In this document: one piece after another, positions 26,770 to 34,005 of the stretch | Position numbering within the stretch: position 1 is the stretch's first letter | Layout: each line of letters begins with the position of its first letter | NCBI RefSeq assembly: GCF_002849615.1 | Contig: NZ_PDNV01000001.1 | Coordinates: forward strand, 372,001-436,000 | Direction: 5' to 3' | Length of the DNA stretch: 64,000 nt | Source of the DNA: Pollutimonas nitritireducens | GTDB lineage: Bacteria; Pseudomonadota; Gammaproteobacteria; Burkholderiales; Burkholderiaceae_B | Program-made: the position numbers and the translations under genes | Notes under the pieces: model-generated | Seen by the model: only the letters and a program-made list of their open reading frames with translations | Told to the model about the DNA's origin: nothing | The model's database searches: none

Positions 26770-27591
26770 ATGGCCACACAGGAAGAAAAGGGGCGTGCAT
26801 TCAGGGCATTGCACCAGCAAACATCCGCTTTCATCATTCCCAATCCTTTCGATATGGGCACGGCAAAGCTACTGGCTTACCTCGGATTTCCCGCGCTGGC
26901 GACAACAAGCGCCGGATACGCCTTCACCATGGGTCTGCCGGACTTCCGCGTCGGTCGCGAACGCATGCTGGCCCATGTGGCCGACATTGCTGCAGCCACC
27001 GATCTTCCTGTCAGCGCAGACCTGGAAGACGGGTTCGGCGACGATCCCGGCACAGTGGCTGAAACCATACGCCGGGCGGCCCAGGCGGCTGCCGTGGGCG
27101 GTTCCATCGAAGATGCAAGCGGACGAGCGGATATGCCCATCTATGACATCGGCCTTGCCGTCGAGCGTATCCATGCCGCAGCCGAGGCGGCGCGCGCGCT
27201 GCCATTTCCGTTCACCCTGACGGCGCGTGCGGAAAACTATCTCAATGGTCGCCCCGACCTGGCCGATACTATAAAACGCTTGCAGGCCTACCAGGAGGCT
27301 GGCGCCGATGTTCTGTATGCTCCCGGCTTGACCAGCAAGGATGAGATCGCAGCCGTGCTGGGGGCCGTTGATCGCCCGCTGAACGTCGTAATGGGTTTGC
27401 AAGGCGTAAGCCTGGGATTGGGCGAGCTTCAGGACTTGGGCGTGCGACGGGTGAGTGTAGGCAGTGCGCTCAGCCGCGCGGCACTGGGCGCCTTCATGCG
27501 CGCAGCCAAAGAGATGCGCGAGCACGGAACGTTCGACTTTGCCGAAGAGGCCATTCCCTACAAGGCGATTAGCGAAATATTCGATCGCTGA
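26770..27591 (+). CDS. Isocitrate lyase/PEP mutase superfamily enzyme
   Basis: A 273-residue TIM-barrel enzyme of the PEPM/ICL superfamily, which forms or breaks C-C or P-C bonds next to an alpha-oxyanion. Mg-binding ADLEDGFGD (83-91) and GSIEDASG (111-118) are clear. The isocitrate-lyase KKCGH motif is absent, so this is the subgroup often annotated as oxaloacetate decarboxylase or 2-methylisocitrate lyase-like. It is 27 bases downstream of the carbamoylase, likely the same operon. Reaction not assignable from sequence. Confidence 0.82.
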   Translation: MATQEEKGRAFRALHQQTSAFIIPNPFDMGTAKLLAYLGFPALATTSAGYAFTMGLPDFRVGRERMLAHVADIAAATDLPVSADLEDGFGDDPGTVAETIRRAAQAAAVGGSIEDASGRADMPIYDIGLAVERIHAAAEAARALPFPFTLTARAENYLNGRPDLADTIKRLQAYQEAGADVLYAPGLTSKDEIAAVLGAVDRPLNVVMGLQGVSLGLGELQDLGVRRVSVGSALSRAALGAFMRAAKEMREHGTFDFAEEAIPYKAISEIFDR

Positions 27592-27664
27592 TCCGGGATT
27601 TTTGGGGGTAATATTGCGCTTTCCGGCCAATCCGATCCCGCGTCCCCACTTGAAGAGAACCCGA

Positions 27665-28789
27665 ATGAGTATGGTAAGTCGCCCCGTCACGATACCCATC
27701 TGCGGGATTCATCTGTCATGCCGTGACAGTGATAGCGGATCGCAACGCTTGATGGATTATTTGGACAAGCTGGACTTGCGGCGATTCGTACATCTTGCCG
27801 ATGAAGGCAACGGTGTTGGTGTCAGGATCACCGACGATTTTGCTCAGCGCTACACGCCACAGTTCGATACGACCTTGTTGTGCCAGCAGTTGAGGCTGTC
27901 CACAGAAAGGGACCCTGACGACCTCGACCGCGAGATCGTGCTGGCCTTGCTGGCTAGTCCCCTGCGCTTCGATTACCCCAGCTTCGACGAGTTCGTGTCG
28001 GCGGTCAACATTCGCCGGAATATTGTCCGGAACGCGCGCGTGACGGCCCTGGCCTTTGATACGGAACATGCTGAGCGCCCCGAGGAGTATTGGAACTACG
28101 AATTGTCCAGCGGCTTTACGCTGAAGCCTGGCAAGCCGCTGATTGAAGCGCTGCAGAAAACCACCCAGCCGGATCGTTCTGGCAAGCTCTATTCTTTTTC
28201 ATGTTATCGGGCGACTGAGTACGTTATTTTACTGAGCATTGCGCAGGAACTGGCTACGTGCAATCCAGCCGTCCTCGCCCAACTGCAACGGCAATGGCAA
28301 ACGCGAGCCGTCATGTCGGGGCAGTTTCACGATGTATTCCTGCACGAATATGGATCCATGGAGGATCCACTGCCGCCACGCTATTACGTGCCGGGCGACC
28401 GTTTATGGTTTCGCAACCCCGACGAGCAGTCATCCAATGTCGAAGGCTATGAGGGTTCGTGGGTGTTTTATCTGGGCGACGGTTTCTTTACCAATTTCTG
28501 GAAGCGCGATCAACCCTTCACGCTGCGCTCCAAGTGTGTGGAACTGTTCCATTGGCGGAACGCCACATATCGCACGGCCGACGGCAAACTATTGGTGGAC
28601 GATGATGTGGTTGATGCGCGAGTGGCGCAGTCCCTCCAAGACCCGGACGAAGTTGATCGTATCGTGAGCCGAATGCTAAGACTGCGCGACCCTCGCGGGG
28701 TTTATGGCGATGGCGGATGCATAGACACGACGCGCGAGTGCGTGCGGCGCGTGCGTCCTGGAACCGGCGAGCTCGTCTTCGATTGCTGA
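27665..28789 (+). CDS. Tgl-like protein-glutamine gamma-glutamyltransferase fold protein, active site altered
   Basis: 374 residues. The middle resembles Bacillus spore transglutaminase Tgl (245 residues). SPLRFDYPSFDEF and IRRNIVRNA match Tgl's FDY and LRMNIV blocks, YWNYE matches YWRV, SFSCYRATE aligns with the FEC of Tgl (C180 for the catalytic Cys), and PGDRLWFRNPD aligns with GDCLYFKNPE. However, the Glu before the Cys is Ser here. The region of Tgl's GEN...HG reads EGSW...TNFW, losing the other Glu and the His. N- and C-terminal extensions are present. The start ATG at 27665 follows GAAGAGA. It is convergent with the DUF1854 gene, one base apart. Confidence 0.5.
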   Translation: MSMVSRPVTIPICGIHLSCRDSDSGSQRLMDYLDKLDLRRFVHLADEGNGVGVRITDDFAQRYTPQFDTTLLCQQLRLSTERDPDDLDREIVLALLASPLRFDYPSFDEFVSAVNIRRNIVRNARVTALAFDTEHAERPEEYWNYELSSGFTLKPGKPLIEALQKTTQPDRSGKLYSFSCYRATEYVILLSIAQELATCNPAVLAQLQRQWQTRAVMSGQFHDVFLHEYGSMEDPLPPRYYVPGDRLWFRNPDEQSSNVEGYEGSWVFYLGDGFFTNFWKRDQPFTLRSKCVELFHWRNATYRTADGKLLVDDDVVDARVAQSLQDPDEVDRIVSRMLRLRDPRGVYGDGGCIDTTRECVRRVRPGTGELVFDC

Positions 28790-28790
28790 T

Positions 28791-29258
28791 TCACAGAAAG
28801 TGGTCGAGCAGGCGCCGGCTGATTCGGTCCAGGGCAGGCACATCGCGTATCAGATATTGCACCCCATGCGCATCTGCAATCAGCAGCGTGCTTGCGGAAA
28901 GCCTGCGGATGTCCTCTTCGGCCTTGAGCAACAGCGTGGCGACTCCCCGGTCTGTTTCCACTTGCCAGCGGCTGGGTGTGGCGAAACTGGAGACGTGTCG
29001 TATCCGCTTTATCTCGGGCATGAATTCACGGCTCGACAGCTCATCCTCCAGCAGCGCGCGCGTGTCCGCGGGCAAATCAGCCATGCTGTCTATCCAGACA
29101 AGCTCCGAACCGTCGGGACCGACCAGCGCAATCCCTTCGTTGGCTGCCGAAATGGGAAAGCTGCGCACCGGAACAATGGTGTCATGGAGACGCCCATCGA
29201 TTTGCAGGATCAGCCGCCCATGCGGATCTCGGCCAAGCTGAAAGTGTGGGGTCGTCAT
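28791..29258 (-). CDS. DUF1854 protein associated with cyanophycin metabolism
   Basis: A 155-residue soluble protein of the DUF1854 family, which I know from betaproteobacterial cyanophycin loci next to an ABC transporter. Recognisable blocks are LGRDPHGRLILQIDG, FPISAANEGIALV and, near the C-terminus, DAHGVQYLIRDVPAL. No enzyme motif is visible. Its ATG overlaps the stop of the ABC transporter gene by four bases, so the two are coupled. The biochemical role is unknown. Confidence 0.78.
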   Translation of the reverse strand: MTTPHFQLGRDPHGRLILQIDGRLHDTIVPVRSFPISAANEGIALVGPDGSELVWIDSMADLPADTRALLEDELSSREFMPEIKRIRHVSSFATPSRWQVETDRGVATLLLKAEEDIRRLSASTLLIADAHGVQYLIRDVPALDRISRRLLDHFL

Positions 29259-31501
29259 GGTGTACCTTGCTCTGTGTCGTCGTCCCAGCCGTCGCTGATT
29301 TCCGCCTGCTGCGCTGCCTGGGCCTGGTGCAGCTTGAAATAGTGTCCATTCCGGGCCATGAGTTCGTCATGCTTGCCCACTTCCACGATCTCTCCCCGGT
29401 CCAGCACCACCAGACGGTCGGCCTGGCGCAGCGTGCTTAGCCGGTGTGCGATGGAAATGGTCGTGCGTCCGCGCACGAGATTATCCAGCGCCTTCTGGAT
29501 TTCCTTCTCGGTCGCGGTGTCCACCGACGAGGTGGCTTCGTCGAGTATTAAAATGGGCGGATCGATCAGCAAGGCGCGGGCAATCGAGATGCGTTGGCGT
29601 TCGCCGCCGGACAGGGCCTGGCCGCGCTCGCCCACCAGCGAATCATAGCCATGGGGCAAGCGCAGAATGAACTCATGCGCATTGGCGGCGCGCGCCGCGG
29701 CAATGATTTCCTGTCGGCTGGCATCCGGTTTGCCATAGGCAATGTTTTCAGCAATCGTGCCGAAGAACAGAAATGGTTCCTGCAGCACCAGCCCGATGTT
29801 GCGCCGGTATTCGGAAATTGGCAGTGCGCGAATATCGACGCCATCAAGGCGTATGGCTCCGTGCGATACGTCATAGAAACGGCAGATTAGATTTACGAGT
29901 GTGCTTTTCCCTGATCCGCTGTGGCCGACCAACCCGATCATTTCGCCGGGCGCGATGTCCAGGTCGATGCCACGCACGACGGCGCGGTTGCCATAACGAA
30001 AGCCGATGTTGCGCAATTCGATGCGTCCCTTCACATGTTCGATATGAACAGGGTTGGCCGCTTCTGGGACGCTGGACACATGGTCCAGGATATCGAAGAT
30101 GCGTTTTGCACCAGCGGCGGCTTTTTGTGTAAACGATACGATGCGGCTCATGGAATCGAGCCGCAGATAAAAGCGGCTGATATACGTGAGAAAAGCGGTA
30201 AGCACCCCTACGGTGATGTCGTTGTGCGACACCAGCCAGATACCGAACGCCCACACAACCAGCAATCCGACTTCAGTCAGCAAGGTGACAGTGGGCGAGA
30301 ACAGCGACCAGATCCGGTTGACACGGTCATTGACGACCAGGTTGCGGTTGTTGGCCTCCCTGAAACGCGAGACTTCCCTACGTTCCTGGGCAAAGGCCTT
30401 GACCACGCGGATGCCCGGGATCGTGTCGGCCAATACATTGGTGATTTCCGACCAGATGCGATCCACTTTTTCAAAGCCGCGACGCAAGCGATCCCGCACC
30501 AGGTGAATCAGCCACGCGATGAAGGGCAGGGGGATCAACGTGACCACCGCAAGCCACGGATTAATGGAAATCAGGACGGCGGCTGTCATCACGATCATCA
30601 GCACGTCGGTGGCAAAATCAAGCAGATGCAGCGAAAGGAAGACGCAGATGCGGTCAGATTCAGAGCCGATCCGCGCAATCAGGTCGCCCGTACGCTTGCC
30701 GCCGTAGTACTGCAATGAGAGCTTTTGCAGATGTTCATAGGTGGTTGTGCGCAAGTCGGCGCCAATGCGTTCGCTGACCCAGGCAAGGATGTAGGTACGC
30801 GCCCAGCCCAATACCCATGCCAGCAACGAAGAGGCCAGCAAGGCTCCAAGGTAGAGGTGGACCAGATTCCAATCTATGGGTACCCCATTTTGAAAGGGAA
30901 TGAGGACCTTGTCCATCAGCGGCATGGTCAGATAGGGAGCCACCAGTGCGGCAGCCGTGGAAGCCAGAGTCAACAGGAAACCTGTGAGCAACAGCAGCCG
31001 GTAGGGTTTGGCAAAGCGCCACAAACGCAGCAGTGCCCACGTGGAGGGCGGTGAGTCCGTGTGCGTCGTGCTGGCGGCATGGGCTTCAGCCTCACGCAGG
31101 ACCGGCGGGGCGACGCCCAGCGCCAGATTGCGCTGGCGCTCAAAACTCGCAACCCACTGCAGCGCGGCAGCGTTGTGCCCGAGGGTATAGCGCCAGACTG
31201 CCAGGCGTGCCGCGTTATCGTGCAGCTCAAGTGTGCCGATGCCTGCATGATCGTGGTGGCGCAGTTCCAGGTCGGACCGATATGGCCACGTCTGCCATTC
31301 GGTCTGGCTGGCCCCCAGGCCCAGTACTTGCACGTTGGTTATCACCAGGACGGTGGGCGCAAAGTTCAGGTGGGTATCGAGATCCACTATCAACCATGAA
31401 ACCACGGTTTCCCCGTCGGCGAGCCGGTCAACCAGCGATGCGTGCCAAGGTGCAGGCAGGTCATCAAGGGCGTGACCGATATCATTTGTTTGTATCTTCA
31501 T
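29255..31501 (-). CDS. ABC exporter with extra N-terminal domain, cyanophycin-locus type
   Basis: A 748-residue fused permease/ATPase (type IV exporter, MsbA/multidrug fold). Residues 1 to about 165 form an unusual soluble domain rich in beta-strand-like sequence (VLVITNVQVLGLG and GTLELHDNAARLAVW), reminiscent of bacterial PH-like domains. Six membrane helices follow, then the ATPase with Walker A GHSGSGKST, signature LSGGERQR and Walker B ILILDEAT. It is coupled to DUF1854 by ATGA and divergent from cphA'. Why a storage-polymer locus needs an exporter-type pump is unclear; substrate unknown. Confidence 0.85.
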   Translation of the reverse strand: MKIQTNDIGHALDDLPAPWHASLVDRLADGETVVSWLIVDLDTHLNFAPTVLVITNVQVLGLGASQTEWQTWPYRSDLELRHHDHAGIGTLELHDNAARLAVWRYTLGHNAAALQWVASFERQRNLALGVAPPVLREAEAHAASTTHTDSPPSTWALLRLWRFAKPYRLLLLTGFLLTLASTAAALVAPYLTMPLMDKVLIPFQNGVPIDWNLVHLYLGALLASSLLAWVLGWARTYILAWVSERIGADLRTTTYEHLQKLSLQYYGGKRTGDLIARIGSESDRICVFLSLHLLDFATDVLMIVMTAAVLISINPWLAVVTLIPLPFIAWLIHLVRDRLRRGFEKVDRIWSEITNVLADTIPGIRVVKAFAQERREVSRFREANNRNLVVNDRVNRIWSLFSPTVTLLTEVGLLVVWAFGIWLVSHNDITVGVLTAFLTYISRFYLRLDSMSRIVSFTQKAAAGAKRIFDILDHVSSVPEAANPVHIEHVKGRIELRNIGFRYGNRAVVRGIDLDIAPGEMIGLVGHSGSGKSTLVNLICRFYDVSHGAIRLDGVDIRALPISEYRRNIGLVLQEPFLFFGTIAENIAYGKPDASRQEIIAAARAANAHEFILRLPHGYDSLVGERGQALSGGERQRISIARALLIDPPILILDEATSSVDTATEKEIQKALDNLVRGRTTISIAHRLSTLRQADRLVVLDRGEIVEVGKHDELMARNGHYFKLHQAQAAQQAEISDGWDDDTEQGTP

Positions 31502-31621
31502 TGATTTGGGGCGATTCGCGGGCTGGTGGGCACACTGAGTAAGGGACGGGGCGTTATTGTCGCGTTGCAGTGGCCTGGGGGTGAAGAAATGAATTGACAG
31601 TGTCGTTTTTTTGCGTCTCGC

Positions 31622-31657
31622 TTTGCAATTTTCGTCTCATTGGATACGAATTGCAAA
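31622..31657. promoter_or_regulatory. Inverted repeat in the divergent ABC/cphA' promoter
   Basis: TTTGCAATT (31622-31630) and AATTGCAAA (31649-31657) are a perfect 9-base inverted repeat. A nested CGT/ACG pair lies inside. It lies within the 232-base divergent control region of the cyanophycin genes and is the strongest symmetric element there. A repressor/activator site or a transcript hairpin are both possible. Confidence 0.5.
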
Positions 31658-31733
31658 CACTTGAAGCACGATTTGCCGTTAAATACGCTTCACTCACGGT
31701 AATGTCCTCTCGCAACATCTTCTTCCATTCTCG

Positions 31734-33941
31734 ATGCAAAAGAAATACATAGAATTCATCAGTATGATGTCTTTGCAGGGGCCGAATATCTGGGCCTACC
31801 GCCCCGTTATCGAGGCTTTGGTCGATATAGGCCAGCTTGAAGATTTTCCGTCCAATACCATCCCCGGCTTTTATGAACGCCTGAGTACATGGATGCCGTC
31901 ATTGATCGAACATCGATGCAGCGTCGGTGAACGCGGCGGCTTCCTGCAGCGTTTAAGGCAGGGAACATGGCCAGCTCATATCCTTGAACACGTCACGCTG
32001 GAGTTGCAGAGTCTGGCGGGCATGCCCGGTGGACTGGGTCGCGCCCGGGAAACCCCTATGCGGGGTGTCTACAAAGTGATTGTGCGCGCCTGGCATGAGT
32101 CGGTCACCACGGCGGCGCTTTATGCGGGTCGTGATCTGGTGATGGCGGCCATCGAAGACCGTGAATTCGACGTTCAGGCTGCCATCGATCACTTGCGGGA
32201 ACTGGCCGAAACGTTGCGATTGGGCCCCAGTACGGCCTGTATCGTCGATGCGGCGGATGACCGCGATATTCCCACTATCCGACTGAGCGAAGCGAATCTG
32301 GTGCAGTTGGGATATGGCGCCCGCCAGCGTCGTATCTGGACAGCAGAGACGGACCGCACCAGTGCCATTGCCGAAAGCATTTCCCGCGACAAGGACTTGA
32401 CCAAGAGCCTGCTGAGCGCTTGCGGCGTGCCGGTGCCTGAAGGGCTTCTGGTCGATACATTGGAAGAAGCCTGGGATGCCGCGGAATCGATCGGACTGCC
32501 TGTCGTGATCAAGCCTCGCGATGGCAACCATGGCCGGGGTGTGTTCACCAACCTGATGTCCCGGGCGGAAATTGAAACGGCCTACGCTATTGCTGTCCAT
32601 GAAGGCAGTGGCGTCGTAGTCGAGCGATTTATCCAGGGCGACGAACATCGATTACTGGTGGTGGGCGACCGGATGGTGGCTGCGGCTCGGGGCGATGCCG
32701 CCACGGTTGTGGGTGACGGCATGCAGACGGTGCGTGAGCTGATGGAAAGTCAGTTAAACTCCGACCCCCGCCGGGGGCGCAGTGAAGACCAGCCGCTCAA
32801 TTTCATACGACTGGACTCGGCGGCCATGCTGGAGCTTGCGCGCCAAGGTCTGGATGCCGAGTCTATTCCAGCAGAGGGTACACGCGTACTGATCCAGCGT
32901 AACGGCAATGTCGCGATCGATGTCACGGACGTGGTGCACCCGAGCGTGGCCGCGACCGTCACATTGGCGGCTCGCGTGATTGGTCTGGACATTGCGGGCG
33001 TTGACCTGGTGGCAGAGGATATTTCCCGACCCCTCGAGGTCCAGCGCGGCGCGATCGTCGAAGTGAACGCGGGACCTGGCTTGTTGATGCACTTGAAACC
33101 GGCTGCGGGCGAGCCGCGTCCGGTTGGCAAAGCGATTGTCGACCACCTGTTTCCCGATGGCGACACCGGTCACATTCCGATTGTCGGAATTTCCGGCAGC
33201 CGGGGCAAGACTACCGTAGCGCGGCTGGTGGCCCACTTGTTGCAGCTCAGTGGCCAGTACACCGGGCTCGCGTGCAGCGACGGGCTGTTTTTCGCTCGAC
33301 GCCACGTGCAGAAGACCGATGGCGCCAACTGGGCTGCAGGGCGTCGCGTGCTGATGAATCGGGCGGTCCAGGCCGCCGTCATTGAAAATGGCTGCCGCAG
33401 TATTCTCAGCGAAGGTCTCGCCTATGATCGCTGCCAAGTTGGCATAGTGACCAATCTTGATCCCAACGAGACATTCCCCGAGTTCTACGTTTCTGATCCG
33501 GAATACATGGCCAGGGTGTTGCGTACTCAAGTCGATGTGGTGCTGCCGGGCGGCGTCGCGGTTCTGAATGCCGATGATCCGCCAGTCGCCGATATGGCTA
33601 CTTTGTGTGATGGCGAAGTGGTTTTCTATGGTCTGGATTCGGAATCGTCCGTTCTGGTGTCCCACCGGCAACAGGGCGGGCGGGCCGTATTCATCCGCTC
33701 CTCGCAAATAATCCTGGCCCACGCCGACAAAGAAACTCTGTTGACCGATACAGCCAGCGTGCCCATGAGCCAGAAGGGCCAATGCGGCGGCCAAACATCG
33801 AGTTTGCTGGCCGCTGTGGCTGCCGCCTGGGCGCTGGACATAGGAACGGATCTCATACGCGCCGGCATCGAGGCTTTTGAGCCAAAAGGGCCTGTATCAG
33901 TATTCGATCCTGCAACGATGACCTCGGCGGCGTCCGTTTAG
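31734..33941 (+). CDS. cphA': Short cyanophycin synthetase paralogue
   Basis: 735 residues, co-located with a full-length cphA as in Cupriavidus and Bordetella. An N-terminal domain has LQGPNIWAYRPVIEAL. The ATP-grasp part has DKDLTKSLLSACGVPVPEG and VVIKPRDGNHGRGVF. The Mur-ligase central domain has P-loop GSRGKTT (488-494). The protein stops where the Mur C-terminal domain should begin; the YGHNPDA-type motif of the partner is absent. The GTNGKTTT loop of standard CphA is changed to GSRGKTTV. ATGs at 31764 and 31767 are alternative starts; no good Shine-Dalgarno is seen for any of them. Confidence 0.9.
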   Translation: MQKKYIEFISMMSLQGPNIWAYRPVIEALVDIGQLEDFPSNTIPGFYERLSTWMPSLIEHRCSVGERGGFLQRLRQGTWPAHILEHVTLELQSLAGMPGGLGRARETPMRGVYKVIVRAWHESVTTAALYAGRDLVMAAIEDREFDVQAAIDHLRELAETLRLGPSTACIVDAADDRDIPTIRLSEANLVQLGYGARQRRIWTAETDRTSAIAESISRDKDLTKSLLSACGVPVPEGLLVDTLEEAWDAAESIGLPVVIKPRDGNHGRGVFTNLMSRAEIETAYAIAVHEGSGVVVERFIQGDEHRLLVVGDRMVAAARGDAATVVGDGMQTVRELMESQLNSDPRRGRSEDQPLNFIRLDSAAMLELARQGLDAESIPAEGTRVLIQRNGNVAIDVTDVVHPSVAATVTLAARVIGLDIAGVDLVAEDISRPLEVQRGAIVEVNAGPGLLMHLKPAAGEPRPVGKAIVDHLFPDGDTGHIPIVGISGSRGKTTVARLVAHLLQLSGQYTGLACSDGLFFARRHVQKTDGANWAAGRRVLMNRAVQAAVIENGCRSILSEGLAYDRCQVGIVTNLDPNETFPEFYVSDPEYMARVLRTQVDVVLPGGVAVLNADDPPVADMATLCDGEVVFYGLDSESSVLVSHRQQGGRAVFIRSSQIILAHADKETLLTDTASVPMSQKGQCGGQTSSLLAAVAAAWALDIGTDLIRAGIEAFEPKGPVSVFDPATMTSAASV

Positions 33942-34005
33942 TCCGTCGTCTTGATGGCATCTGTATGGCCCTCTGGGCACCAGTGGAAATAAGGAAGTCA
34001 GTCTG

